Notes: generated by a model not told the origin, from the sequence alone. A stretch of DNA of 64,000 nt from an uncultured Bacteroides sp. (GCA_900542985.1 UQPQ01000003.1:1-64000); one strand, 5' to 3'. Positions 38,830 through 47,835 are shown, numbered from the stretch's first letter. Translations and numbers: made by a program.

Positions 38830-39867
38830 TCAGTTTTCGTAATCACCTCTACTTTTGTCTATCACATATCCTATTGCATCCAACTTTTCTTCCAACAACC
38901 GCAATCCTTCTGCGGCCTCGGCTCCCATAGAGGCTTTATTATCGTATAAAGCATATTTGCTACGTTGCCATACGGGTGACAGATTAGGCATCACGACATT
39001 AGCACCTGCCAGGATACCTCTTTCCCGTCCATCGGGAGCTAAAGTAGCCAATGCTGTGGTTGAAGGAATAAGTGCTTTGGGGTGCATCAATCTGAATATA
39101 GAAAGCAATAATAATGTTTGTTCCATCTTTCCGGACGGTTCAGATGCAAAAGGAGTATCGTGATGGGGGAGGAAAGGACCGATACCAATCATCTCCGGTT
39201 GAAGAGTTTCAATAAAAAGGATGTCTTCGACCAAATGTTCAATCGTTTGCCCCGGACTTCCTACCATAATTCCAGTTCCTGTCTGATAGCCAATTTTCTT
39301 CAAGTCGTACAAACAACGTAATCTGTTTTGCAACGACATGCTTTCTGGATGCAAACTTTGATAATGTGCTTCATTATGTGTTTCGTGGCGCAACAGATAA
39401 CGGTTGGCTCCTGCCTGATAAAAAGCCTGGTATGCCTCTGTTGACTTTTCTCCTAATGACAATGTAATTGCAATATCCGGATAAGCTTTACGAATGGACG
39501 AAACCAGATCTACAACCCGTTCGTCTGTCATATAATTATCTTCTCCACCTTGCAATACAATAGTACGAAAGCCTAATTCATATCCTTGCGCACAACAGGA
39601 AAGTATCGTTTCCTTATCCAACCGGTAACGTTCTACATTACGGTTGCTGCGGCGTATACCACAATAAAAACAATCATTCCGACAGCAATTGCCGATTTCT
39701 ATCAATCCTCGAATAAAAATCCGATTGCCAAAATGAGAATATGCTACTTCACGGGCTTTTTGGTTAATCAATGCCAAATGCTCAGCATCACAACCAACCA
39801 AAAGAGTACGTAATTCATCGGGAGACAAGGTATGCTCCCGATGAAGACGTTCTATTAAACTTCTCAT
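38830..39867 (-). CDS. hydE: [FeFe] hydrogenase maturation radical SAM protein HydE
   Basis: HydE contributes to synthesis of the diiron subcluster and its dithiomethylamine bridge. The 345-residue protein resembles biotin synthase. It has the cluster motif CRNDCFYCGI near residue 63 followed by QGGEDNYMTDE. It lies 9 bp downstream of the hydrogenase gene in the hydA-hydE-hydG-hydF order. Confidence 0.95.
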   Translation of the reverse strand: MRSLIERLHREHTLSPDELRTLLVGCDAEHLALINQKAREVAYSHFGNRIFIRGLIEIGNCCRNDCFYCGIRRSNRNVERYRLDKETILSCCAQGYELGFRTIVLQGGEDNYMTDERVVDLVSSIRKAYPDIAITLSLGEKSTEAYQAFYQAGANRYLLRHETHNEAHYQSLHPESMSLQNRLRCLYDLKKIGYQTGTGIMVGSPGQTIEHLVEDILFIETLQPEMIGIGPFLPHHDTPFASEPSGKMEQTLLLLSIFRLMHPKALIPSTTALATLAPDGRERGILAGANVVMPNLSPVWQRSKYALYDNKASMGAEAAEGLRLLEEKLDAIGYVIDKSRGDYEN

Positions 39868-39876
39868 TGAGAAGAG

Positions 39877-41358
39877 TTATTTATCGTTACTGTTTTCGTA
39901 TTTCAGTGTACGCTTCAACAAGTCCTGATTCAACTGTCTTCTACCAGCCACAGGATCGTTGTGTGCACTTGGTCCGGTCACACATCCACCTTCACAAGCC
40001 ATCATCTCGATAAATTGTGCATCTACCTTTCCAGTCTTGGCATAAGCACGCAATACACCGATATTCTTCTTATTGAAATCAGAGAACTGCAACATCTTGA
40101 TACCATCTGCCTTAGGACCTAAATAAGCCTTCACAGCTCCGGCTACTCCACCAGCCTGAGCAAATCCATGAGCTTCGCACACTGATTCATAAGCTACTTT
40201 ATACGGATTAGCCTGTTCCAGTTCAATACCCAATCCCTTAAACAAAGGATGCAGTTCTTCGAAAGTCATTACATAATCCACACACTCATCACGTTGTGCT
40301 TCCTTTCTCTTAGCGATACAAGGGCCGATAAAGACTACTTTTGCATTCGGATATTTCTGTTTTGCGATGCGTGAAGCATAATACATAGGAGAACCGGTGG
40401 AAGATACATATTTCTTCATATCAGGAATATGTTTGTTCACCAACTCGATATACGACGGACAGCAGGAAGTCGTCATGAATTTCTGTCCTTCTTCCAGTTT
40501 TTCCAGCAGCTCATGAGCTTCATTGCTGGTAGTATGCATAGCACCTTCCGCTACTTCTATCACATCCGCAAAGCCTACTTGTTTCAATGCTCCATATACC
40601 TGTTCGATAGAAGCCTTGAACTGTCCCAAAATAGAAGGAGCAGGGATAGCAATCACCTGTTCTCCATTACGGATTGCTTCAAGCACATCGAATACCTGAG
40701 AAATTTCGAAAATTGCGCCAAACGGACAAGCATTCAAGCATTTACCACAATAGATACATTTGCTTTCATCAATATGCTCAATATTGTGTTCATCTTTCTG
40801 AATAGCCTTAACCGGACAAGCTTCTTCACAAGGAACAGGAATGTATACGATTGCATGATAAGGACAACTCTTATGACAGATACCACAGCTAATACAAGTA
40901 TCATGATCAATATGTGCCTGTCCTGTCTTTTTATCAAAATGAACTGCTCCCTTCGGACAATTCATATAGCAGCTACGTGCTACACAACCACGGCACAAGT
41001 TACTTACTTCATAGTTTACCTGCACACATGAAGAACAAGCTTCATCAATCACACACAATATATTTTCCTTGATTTTTCCTTTACGTTCCAATGCTTTGCG
41101 GGCATATTCTGAAAGAGGAGTCAATTCATCCGTTTCATCAGTCATATCCCATCCCAGCAATGGCAAAGATTTATACTTCGTCACCGCACGTTCTTTATGA
41201 ATACAGCATCTGCCTACTGCCTGCGAACGACGAGGGCTAAATTCCAAAGGAATACGGTCTATTTTTTCTATCAGTTGATTTTCTTTCCACAAAGCGACAA
41301 GATTCTCGAGCAACTTGTGGCGTACAATCATTACGTTATTCGTAAAGGCCATAATCAA
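39877..41358 (-). CDS. monomeric [FeFe] hydrogenase (group B-like)
   Basis: The 493-residue protein has N-terminal ferredoxin-type segments with repeated CxxCxxxC motifs (CISCGICHKSCP, CIYCGKCLNACP), then the H-cluster domain. The three H-cluster motifs are TSCCPSY (about residue 297), IGPCIAKRKE (about 343) and ACEGGCVTG (about 452). The lack of a large NADH or flavin module suggests a soluble ferredoxin- or flavodoxin-linked enzyme. Group B assignment is by general resemblance to Bacteroides and clostridial proteins. All three maturases follow directly, so the set should be self-sufficient. Confidence 0.92.
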   Translation of the reverse strand: MIMAFTNNVMIVRHKLLENLVALWKENQLIEKIDRIPLEFSPRRSQAVGRCCIHKERAVTKYKSLPLLGWDMTDETDELTPLSEYARKALERKGKIKENILCVIDEACSSCVQVNYEVSNLCRGCVARSCYMNCPKGAVHFDKKTGQAHIDHDTCISCGICHKSCPYHAIVYIPVPCEEACPVKAIQKDEHNIEHIDESKCIYCGKCLNACPFGAIFEISQVFDVLEAIRNGEQVIAIPAPSILGQFKASIEQVYGALKQVGFADVIEVAEGAMHTTSNEAHELLEKLEEGQKFMTTSCCPSYIELVNKHIPDMKKYVSSTGSPMYYASRIAKQKYPNAKVVFIGPCIAKRKEAQRDECVDYVMTFEELHPLFKGLGIELEQANPYKVAYESVCEAHGFAQAGGVAGAVKAYLGPKADGIKMLQFSDFNKKNIGVLRAYAKTGKVDAQFIEMMACEGGCVTGPSAHNDPVAGRRQLNQDLLKRTLKYENSNDK

Positions 41359-41434
41359 AGTTGTTTATTAGTTAGTTATCCTTAAATAGTTAGTTATTCG
41401 TATCAAATAAACGGTTTTATACACCGAATTGTTT

Positions 41435-41968
41435 TTAAGAGTCAGACTCTGCACTGCGTAAAATCAATGTAGTAGCTCCCAAGGTAATAATAGCACCTCC
41501 TTCAATACGGACTCTATCCTTAGGACCTAACAATTCATTCATCAAAAAAGTTCCCGTCACACTGTCATTATCCCGAAGAGTATACACCACTTCGCCCTGT
41601 TTGTTACGCTTTACATGAATAATACAATGACGGCGGTCGAGGCTCGGATCATTACTTTCAATCGGAATGTCCACTTCCGTACCTTTAGAACGACGTCCTA
41701 TCACATTATCTCCCTCTTTTAAGGGAAGTACCTGCTTGAATGCGAATACATTCTCAACAACTACAATATTACCATAGTCTTGCAAACCGTCGGTTTCATC
41801 TACAACTTCCTCCCGACGATTAGCCGCATTCAATTTCGATTTACCGATACGGATTCCAAATTGTTTCTTACACTGATCACACACAAAGACGAGCGACTGC
41901 CCTTCTTCGTATTTTGTTTCATCAAATTGTATATAATTGTCACATTTCGGACATCTTACTCTTTTCAT
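41435..41968 (-). CDS. zinc-ribbon/FHA domain protein
   Basis: The 177-residue protein begins with a two-CxxC zinc ribbon (CPKCDNYIQ, CDQCKKQ; residues 5-36). It then has an FHA domain (about residues 85-170) with the GRRSKGTEVDIPI and DPSLDRRHCII phosphothreonine-binding pattern. FHA domains bind phosphothreonine peptides; a partner kinase is not in the window. It lies 16 bp after the HU/SPOR gene and is probably co-transcribed. Confidence 0.85.
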   Translation of the reverse strand: MKRVRCPKCDNYIQFDETKYEEGQSLVFVCDQCKKQFGIRIGKSKLNAANRREEVVDETDGLQDYGNIVVVENVFAFKQVLPLKEGDNVIGRRSKGTEVDIPIESNDPSLDRRHCIIHVKRNKQGEVVYTLRDNDSVTGTFLMNELLGPKDRVRIEGGAIITLGATTLILRSAESDS

Positions 41969-41984
41969 ACTTTAATGCTTCAGA

Positions 41985-43127
41985 TTATTTGTTGGAAGTA
42001 AATACCCAGGCATTCTTGAAAGCATCTTGCTTTCTCAATTCCTGTACTTTTCCATATGCACCCGTTTGCGTAGAATATTGGTCGAAAGCAATACGATATT
42101 TACCTTGAGACTCTAAGATAACAGCTTTGGTACATCCTTCTTCCTGAAACTTCTTCAGTTCCCGCTGTGCATCTGTACGGGTTGTAAGGCTTGCAATAAT
42201 CACATAATACACCGGTTGAACTTTCTTAGGTTGTGCAACTGTTTTTGTTTCCTTTTTAGGAGAAGCTGTTGCGGCAGGAGTTACAGCCGATGCTGCAACT
42301 GGTTTTGCCTTTTCTACTTTCGGTTTAGAGGAAGGAGTAGAAGACTTTGCCACTTTTTCCACTTTAACAGCTACCGGTTTCAACGTATTGATATTATTCT
42401 TTCGAGAAGATTTGCGGGCAACCTCCTGCTGTACCGAAGAGCCGGCCACCTGAGTATTCACCGACTGATTGCGGATTGCATCAAACAACGTAGCAGAGCC
42501 TAGTGAAGCATAATTTGCTTCGTCCATATACGTATTTTCTACCGGAACGGACAGAACAAAGAACAATAGGATAGCAGCTGCTACAGCCACAGCCGTCTGC
42601 AACCAATGGCGCAACGGTTTCAACGCAGTATGCTGCTGAGGTATTTCTGCATCTTGCAAATCTGCAGGCAGGCTATTTTCAAGCTGAATCTTCTGTATTT
42701 GCTCTTCCGGCAAAACAGGCAAAGAAAAGCGCTGCAGACCATAAAGAGAAGGGGTAAAATAACCACCGTCGCAAGGTTCAAACCCATAACCACCGTTCAT
42801 ATTATAATACAACATACCCACACTGCCAAGCGAAAACTGTCCTTTCTTGTAAAGTTCCTCTTTCAGAGAAGCAACAGTCTTTTCTATCCGCCGGGTTGCA
42901 TCGGGAAAGTCAGTATCATATGCCTGCATATACGATTGTACCAGCAAGCCGTCATTCATCACCAGCTGAGGATTAAATCCGATTGTACGCACAGGAGGAC
43001 AATACTCCTGAGTATCTTCTTTATATACAGAAGAACGGTAATGAGCAATAAAGCCACCTAATCCCGGAACGATAACACAATCGTTCTCAAGCAGTAACAC
43101 TTCGATATGTTTCGACAATTCAATCAT
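41985..43127 (-). CDS. HU-CCDC81 and SPOR domain membrane protein
   Basis: I chose the ATG at 43127 (380 aa) because the HU-CCDC81 fold begins there (MIELSKHIEVLLL), although the frame stays open to 43646. Domains in order are HU-like (about 1-60, VIVPGLGGFIAHY), a second HU-like part, one transmembrane helix (about 222-240), a Lys/Pro/Ala-rich linker and a C-terminal SPOR domain (about 305-378). SPOR binds denuded septal glycan, and HU-like domains may contact DNA or act structurally. The protein could link nucleoid and septum; that is inference. Confidence 0.85.
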   Translation of the reverse strand: MIELSKHIEVLLLENDCVIVPGLGGFIAHYRSSVYKEDTQEYCPPVRTIGFNPQLVMNDGLLVQSYMQAYDTDFPDATRRIEKTVASLKEELYKKGQFSLGSVGMLYYNMNGGYGFEPCDGGYFTPSLYGLQRFSLPVLPEEQIQKIQLENSLPADLQDAEIPQQHTALKPLRHWLQTAVAVAAAILLFFVLSVPVENTYMDEANYASLGSATLFDAIRNQSVNTQVAGSSVQQEVARKSSRKNNINTLKPVAVKVEKVAKSSTPSSKPKVEKAKPVAASAVTPAATASPKKETKTVAQPKKVQPVYYVIIASLTTRTDAQRELKKFQEEGCTKAVILESQGKYRIAFDQYSTQTGAYGKVQELRKQDAFKNAWVFTSNK

Positions 43128-43132
43128 AATTG

Positions 43133-43165
43133 CAAAATTAATATTTTTTTCCGTAAACCTACAAA
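43133..43165 (-). promoter_or_regulatory. -33/-7 promoter of the HU/SPOR gene
   Basis: On the minus strand TTTG (43165-43162) and TAATTTTG (43140-43133) are 21 bp apart. The -7 ends 5 bp before the start codon, so the transcript should be leaderless or nearly so. Confidence 0.55.
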
Positions 43166-43204
43166 CTTTCGTTTCCATTTCTCGGTCGGCTTCTTTTTTT
43201 GTTT

Positions 43205-43212
43205 TACTTTTG
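43205..43212 (+). promoter_or_regulatory. -7 element of ugd
   Basis: TACTTTTG lies 29 bp before the ugd ATG at 43242. Confidence 0.55.
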
Positions 43213-43241
43213 CATCGCATATAGAAACAGAAGAAATAACT

Positions 43242-44555
43242 ATGAATATCGCAATTGTAGGAACCGGATATGTCGGTTTGGTTACAGGTACTTGCTTCGC
43301 CGAAACAGGAGCAAATGTGTATTGTGTAGATACAAACAAAGAAAAGATAGAAGCCTTGAAAAAAGGCATTATACCAATATACGAACCAGGATTGGAAGAC
43401 ATGGTGCTGCGCAATGTAAAAGCAGAACGCCTGCATTTTACCACTTCTCTGGAAGAATGTCTGGATAAGGTCACCATCGTATTCTGTGCGGTAGGAACCC
43501 CTCCCAATGAAGATGGAAGTGCCGACCTTTCGTATGTGCTGGATGTGGCCCGTACCATCGGTTCCTGCATGAATCAATATGTACTGGTCGTTACAAAAAG
43601 TACCGTACCGGTAGGTACTGCCAAAAAAGTAAAAGCAGCCATTCACGAAGAACTGGAAAAAAGAGGATGCTCCATCGAGTTCGATGTTGCTTCGAATCCG
43701 GAATTCCTGAAGGAAGGCAATGCCATCAGCGACTTCATGACTCCAGACCGCGTTGTAGTAGGGGTTGAATCAGATAAGGCTAAAGAATTGATGACCAAGC
43801 TTTACCGTCCGTTCCTGCTCAACAATTTCCGTGTAATTTTCATGGATATTCCATCGGCAGAGATGACAAAATATGCTGCAAATTCCATGCTGGCTACCCG
43901 TATCAGTTTTATGAACGATATCGCCAATTTGTGCGAACTGGTAGGAGCCGATGTAAACATGGTACGCAGCGGTATCGGTTCCGACAGCCGCATCGGACGC
44001 AAGTTCCTTTATCCAGGATGTGGATATGGAGGTTCCTGCTTCCCGAAAGACGTAAAAGCTCTTATCAAAACCGCAGAAGAAAACGGATACAGCATGCGTG
44101 TACTGAAAATGGTAGAAGAAGTAAACGAAGCACAGAAAGATATTCTGTTCCGTAAACTGCAGAAATATTACAACGGCAATCTGGAAGGCAAAACCATTGC
44201 CATGTGGGGGTTGGCCTTCAAGCCGGAAACAGACGACATGCGCGAAGCGCCTGCACTGGTACTTATCAAAAAACTTAAGGAAGCCGGCTGCCAGATTCGG
44301 GCATACGATCCGGCTGCTATGGAAGAAGCCAAACGCAGAGTGGGAGATACCATATATTACGCACGCGATATGTACGATGCCCTTCTCGATGCCGATGCCC
44401 TTCTGATGGTGACCGAATGGAAGGAATTCCGTTTGCCGGCATGGGGAGTAATCAAGAAAACCATGAAAGCTCCGGTCATCTTCGACGGAAGAAATATATA
44501 CGATGGAAACGAGCTGAATGATTTAGGCTTCGTATACCATTGTATAGGGAAATAA
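43242..44555 (+). CDS. ugd: UDP-glucose/GDP-mannose 6-dehydrogenase family protein
   Basis: The enzyme oxidises UDP-glucose to UDP-glucuronate for polysaccharides. The start is set at the ATG at 43242 (437 aa), where the Rossmann motif IVGTGYVGLVTG begins and a promoter lies just upstream. The catalytic Cys is in GCGYGGSCFPKD near residue 263. The C-terminal UDP-binding domain ends with TEWKEFRLP. UDP-glucose is the most common substrate for this type, but GDP-mannose cannot be excluded. A CBM9-like gene and an SDR follow on the same transcript. Confidence 0.93.
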   Translation: MNIAIVGTGYVGLVTGTCFAETGANVYCVDTNKEKIEALKKGIIPIYEPGLEDMVLRNVKAERLHFTTSLEECLDKVTIVFCAVGTPPNEDGSADLSYVLDVARTIGSCMNQYVLVVTKSTVPVGTAKKVKAAIHEELEKRGCSIEFDVASNPEFLKEGNAISDFMTPDRVVVGVESDKAKELMTKLYRPFLLNNFRVIFMDIPSAEMTKYAANSMLATRISFMNDIANLCELVGADVNMVRSGIGSDSRIGRKFLYPGCGYGGSCFPKDVKALIKTAEENGYSMRVLKMVEEVNEAQKDILFRKLQKYYNGNLEGKTIAMWGLAFKPETDDMREAPALVLIKKLKEAGCQIRAYDPAAMEEAKRRVGDTIYYARDMYDALLDADALLMVTEWKEFRLPAWGVIKKTMKAPVIFDGRNIYDGNELNDLGFVYHCIGK

Positions 44556-44580
44556 CAGATTATCACCTAATCGGAATAAC

Positions 44581-45237
44581 ATGAAAGAATTACACATCAA
44601 GAAACTGGCAGCATGCGGAGAGATAAAACCCGAGCAGATTCCTTCTTTATTTGAAAAGGAACAGATTGCATATCATGCTGTAGACAACGTAAACTGGAAA
44701 GAATATCCGTACAAGCCGGAAATGAGATTTGCCGTTGCCCACACAGGCGACCGTATTCTCTTACATTATCACATTACCGAAGAAAGTGTACGTGCCGTGG
44801 CACCCGCAGACAACGGACGGGTATGGGAGGATGCCTGTGCAGAGTTTTTTATCCAGCCTGACGAAAAAGAAGACGTATACTATAACTTTGAGTGCAACTG
44901 TGCCGGCACCTTGCTGATAGAATTCGGACGGGTAGGCGACCGTATGCATGCTCCTTCCGAAGCACTGGACAGCGTATCCCGATGGGCTTCACTCGGAAGA
45001 ACTCCTTTCGAAGAAAAAGTGGGTTTATGTACTTGGAATTTAACGCTGATAATTCCCGTATCTGCATTCTTCCGTCATTCTATCCTCAATCTGGATGGCC
45101 TGACTGCACGTGCCAATTTCTACAAGTGTGGCGATTTACTGCAGACACCTCACTTCCTGTCGTGGAGTCCTATCGACTTGCCTAAACCTTGTTTCCATTG
45201 TCCCGAGTTTTTCGGCAAAATCTATTTCGACAAATAA
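44581..45237 (+). CDS. carbohydrate-binding CBM9-like protein
   Basis: The 218-residue protein has the beta-sandwich of CBM9-related Bacteroidetes proteins, with RVWEDACAEFFIQP and YYNFECNCAGT blocks. There is no signal peptide, so it is probably cytosolic. Its function is unknown. It lies 25 bp after ugd and 15 bp before the SDR gene. Confidence 0.82.
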   Translation: MKELHIKKLAACGEIKPEQIPSLFEKEQIAYHAVDNVNWKEYPYKPEMRFAVAHTGDRILLHYHITEESVRAVAPADNGRVWEDACAEFFIQPDEKEDVYYNFECNCAGTLLIEFGRVGDRMHAPSEALDSVSRWASLGRTPFEEKVGLCTWNLTLIIPVSAFFRHSILNLDGLTARANFYKCGDLLQTPHFLSWSPIDLPKPCFHCPEFFGKIYFDK

Positions 45238-45252
45238 AAAGGAGAACAGAGC

Positions 45253-46014
45253 ATGAAAGGAAAAACCGTACTGATAACCGGAGCCACCAGTGGCATTGGC
45301 GAAGGCTGTGCCCGTAAGTTTGCAGTCATGGGCTCGAACTTGATTCTGAACGGCAGAAACATCGAAAAACTCAACCAGTTGAAAGAGGAGCTCACCGCCT
45401 TGGGAGTAGAAGTACTTACTCTGCCTTTCGACGTAAGAGACCGTGCTGCCATGCGCGCAGCCATCGACTCCCTGCAAGGCCCGTGGCAGCAGATTGATGT
45501 ACTGATAAACAATGCCGGACTGGTAATCGGGGTAGACAAAGAATTTGAAGGAAATCTTGACGAGTGGGACATTGTGCTCGACACCAATATAAAAGCCTTG
45601 CTCTCCATGACACGAATGATTGTGCCGGGCATGGTCGCACGCGGACGCGGACACATCATCAATATCGGTTCCATTGCCGGCGATGCAGCTTATCCGGGAG
45701 GAAGTGTATATTGTGCTACCAAAGCTGCTGTAAAAGCCTTGTCGGACGGACTCCGGATCGATCTGGTAGACACTCCGCTGCGCGTAACGAACATTAAGCC
45801 GGGTATGGTAGAAACGAATTTCACTGTAGTACGTTATCGTGGCGACAAGCAGCGTGCCGACGACTTCTACAAGGGTATCCGCCCACTGACGGGTGATGAC
45901 ATTGCCGAAGTTGTTTATTATGCAGCTTCGGCCCCCGAACACGTCCAGATAGCCGAAGTACTGGTTATGCCTACTCATCAGGCTACCGGAACCATCAGTT
46001 ATAGAGAAAAATAA
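45253..46014 (+). CDS. SDR family NAD(P)-dependent oxidoreductase (YdfG-like)
   Basis: The 253-residue Rossmann protein has the cofactor motif TGATSGIGEG near residue 8, NNAG near residue 86 and the catalytic Ser/Tyr-Lys triad with YCATK near residue 155. It resembles YdfG-type 3-hydroxy acid or serine dehydrogenases. The exact substrate is not clear. It ends the ugd transcript before a good terminator. Confidence 0.92.
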   Translation: MKGKTVLITGATSGIGEGCARKFAVMGSNLILNGRNIEKLNQLKEELTALGVEVLTLPFDVRDRAAMRAAIDSLQGPWQQIDVLINNAGLVIGVDKEFEGNLDEWDIVLDTNIKALLSMTRMIVPGMVARGRGHIINIGSIAGDAAYPGGSVYCATKAAVKALSDGLRIDLVDTPLRVTNIKPGMVETNFTVVRYRGDKQRADDFYKGIRPLTGDDIAEVVYYAASAPEHVQIAEVLVMPTHQATGTISYREK

Positions 46015-46037
46015 TTTTTATTCTTATCTTATATCAT

Positions 46038-46082
46038 CAGGTGTATCGTTGGTTTATGCCAGCCATACACCTGTTTTTCTTT
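46038..46082 (+). terminator. terminator of the ugd-CBM9-SDR transcript
   Basis: CAGGTGTAT at 46038-46046 pairs with ATACACCTG at 46065-46073, followed by TTTTTCTTT. Confidence 0.85.
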
Positions 46083-46821
46083 ACACAGCCTTTTGTCTCT
46101 TTTCCTATTCTGACATTTTGACAAGCGAAACGGATGTTTTCTTTCTTAAAACAGAGAAAAAGGCTTTTTCTGCTAACATACATTTCAGACAAAATCTTTA
46201 CTCACGATGTAAAAATTCTCTCATTCAAGCCGAAAACAGCGCTTAAAACATGCTTTACAGCATATATTTACCTTCATTATTACCCCTAATCACGACTTGA
46301 ATCGAAGCCTTCCGATTCAAGTATCATCGGCTTACGCGACTAATAACGTTTGCTATCGCGACCATTCACCTTTCCAATTCTTACTAAATGCGGAAAAACA
46401 GAATACCTTAAAACCGATTTTCCAGCAAATTTCCTTCATAAGTACATAAAAAATCCATCGTTTATCCGATAACAAAACGATGGATTTAAGTTTAAATATC
46501 ATATAAAAAGACATTCTTCTCCGCATTTCTTTTCCTTGAAGTCTTATTACGCACCAATTCATTGTCTTCCCGTTTTCAGAAAGGTTCAAAAAACCGGCAA
46601 AATCACAACCATTCCCGAATACGTGTGCAAATAACGCCGTGTAGAAGCATCAGAATTGACACTTTGCAATTATCATGTCGACAAGAAAAGAAGAGAATCA
46701 GAAACTTTCATTTTGTCAGAAAAAATATATCCCTCTTTTTACTGCCTTACCTTCAAACCTTATTCTCCAACTTGACAACAAAACACCCGTCGTTGATGTA
46801 AAATTATAGAAAATATCTGAT
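46083..46821. other. gene-free stretch with two hairpins
   Basis: No reading frame here looks like a protein. Two clear hairpins occur. ACTTGAATCG pairs with CGATTCAAGT (46295-46322), and AAATCCATCGTTT pairs with AAACGATGGATTT (46451-46487). The second is followed on the minus strand by a T-run. The remainder may be decayed sequence or carry an unrecognised small RNA. Confidence 0.5.
46451..46487 (-). terminator. minus-strand terminator hairpin
   Basis: A perfect 13-bp stem has an 11-nt loop. On the minus strand it is followed by TTTTTT, so it terminates minus-strand transcription, possibly a long tail from the HxlR gene or an unseen small RNA. Confidence 0.65.
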
Positions 46822-47199
46822 TTACTTTTTTCTATGTTTTGACATATATGCCGAATTATCCAATGCCCATTTTATGAGATTATTTAGTATAGGAATTAAA
46901 CTTTGGCCTACCTCTGTCAATGAATATTCCACTCTTGGAGGTATTTCGGCATATAATTTTCTTTTCACCAGCCCGTCGGCCTCAAGAGCCTTTAATGTCT
47001 CGGTAAGTACCTTAGGAGAAATATCCGGAATAGCCTTACTTATAATATTAAAGCGCGTTGCTTCATTTTCAGAAAGTACGCACAATATGAGCATAGCCCA
47101 TTTACTGGAAAACCGCGACAACACATTCCGGATAGGGCATTCTTCTATACGAGTATATTTTTTTAGATTTTCTTGTAATTGCAAGCTGTTCATTTCCAA
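46822..47199 (-). CDS. HxlR family winged-helix regulator
   Basis: The 125-residue protein has the HxlR layout: a conserved Cys in IEECPIRNVLSRFSSKWAML (about Cys22), a winged helix with ISPKVLTETLKALEADGLV, and the wing YAEIPPRVEYSLTEVG. Members often sense electrophiles or disulfide stress through the Cys. It is divergent from a cupin gene, the likely target, with palindromes in the gap. Confidence 0.93.
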   Translation of the reverse strand: MEMNSLQLQENLKKYTRIEECPIRNVLSRFSSKWAMLILCVLSENEATRFNIISKAIPDISPKVLTETLKALEADGLVKRKLYAEIPPRVEYSLTEVGQSLIPILNNLIKWALDNSAYMSKHRKK

Positions 47200-47205
47200 T
47201 AATAA

Positions 47206-47239
47206 TTACCTTAAAGTAAGTGGGTTACATTTATGTAAC
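47206..47239. promoter_or_regulatory. paired palindromes, candidate HxlR operators
   Basis: TTACCTTAAAGTAA (47206-47219, imperfect) and GTTACATTTATGTAAC (47224-47239, 7-bp arms) lie between the divergent HxlR and cupin genes and upstream of the cupin -7 element at 47266. They share the TTAC/GTAA half-site. Confidence 0.5.
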
Positions 47240-47265
47240 TTCTTGTTTATCAATATAAAAAGGAT

Positions 47266-47273
47266 TAATTTTG
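47266..47273 (+). promoter_or_regulatory. -7 element of the cupin gene
   Basis: TAATTTTG lies 62 bp before the cupin ATG, with TTG about 20 bp upstream of it. Confidence 0.5.
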
Positions 47274-47335
47274 CACTATCTGAATGATAGTAAGTTTAGA
47301 ATACAAAGTTAATCAACTTTATAAAAACAGAAAAT

Positions 47336-47746
47336 ATGAGCAACATTAAAATTATGAACAAGGGCGAAAAGTACGCTCACGCAACAATCGGTTGCATCAA
47401 GGGTTTTGAAGGTAAGCAGTTTGTGAAAGAAGCTACAGAAGCTACTTCATGTGAGATCTCGTTCGGTACATTGCCGACTGGGGCATCTGTTCCGTTCTTT
47501 CATAACCATAAGGCGAATGAAGAAAACTACATTATCCTATCAGGATCCGGAAAGTTTCAGGTAAACGATGAAGTTTTCGAAATCAGTGAAGGGTCAATCG
47601 TTCGTGTATCACCAGGATGTGACAGAAACTTAAAGTGTACTTCTGCTGAGCCTATGATTTATATCTGTATTCAGGCAAAGGATGGAAGTCTGGAAGGCTA
47701 CACAATGACAGATGCCGAAATCACAGAACGCGAAAATCTGTTGTAA
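47336..47746 (+). CDS. cupin domain protein
   Basis: The 136-residue single-domain cupin has metal-ligand motif 1 in PFFHNHKANEENYIILSGSG (residues about 61-80) and the second motif in the GSIVRVSPGCDR region. It has no signal peptide. The activity is unknown. The HxlR gene beside it suggests induction by redox or electrophile stress. Confidence 0.88.
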   Translation: MSNIKIMNKGEKYAHATIGCIKGFEGKQFVKEATEATSCEISFGTLPTGASVPFFHNHKANEENYIILSGSGKFQVNDEVFEISEGSIVRVSPGCDRNLKCTSAEPMIYICIQAKDGSLEGYTMTDAEITERENLL

Positions 47747-47772
47747 AAAGTTCTATTATTGATTACCTGATA

Positions 47773-47835
47773 AACTGAAAATCTCTGGCAATGACAGCAT
47801 ATTATATATTGTATCATTGTCAGAGATTTTCAGTT
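47773..47835 (+). terminator. long hairpin after the cupin gene
   Basis: AACTGAAAATCTCTGG pairs with CAGAGATTTTCAGTT and the stem continues through CAATGA/TCATTG, about 22 bp with one mismatch. No U-tract follows, but its size and place suggest transcript end formation. Confidence 0.6.

Noticed and set aside
41369..41397. Direct repeat TAGTTAGTTAT (41369-41379 and 41387-41397) upstream of the hydrogenase gene
   Set aside because: It is short, low in complexity and only two copies, so there is not enough to call an operator.
43128..43646. N-terminal extension of the HU/SPOR gene to 43646
   Set aside because: The extra 173 residues are antisense to ugd and look like shadow translation. The HU-like domain and promoter support the start at 43127.
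46353..46589. 78-aa minus-strand frame in the gene-free stretch
   Set aside because: It spans the 46451-46487 terminator hairpin, has unusual composition and no ribosome binding site.
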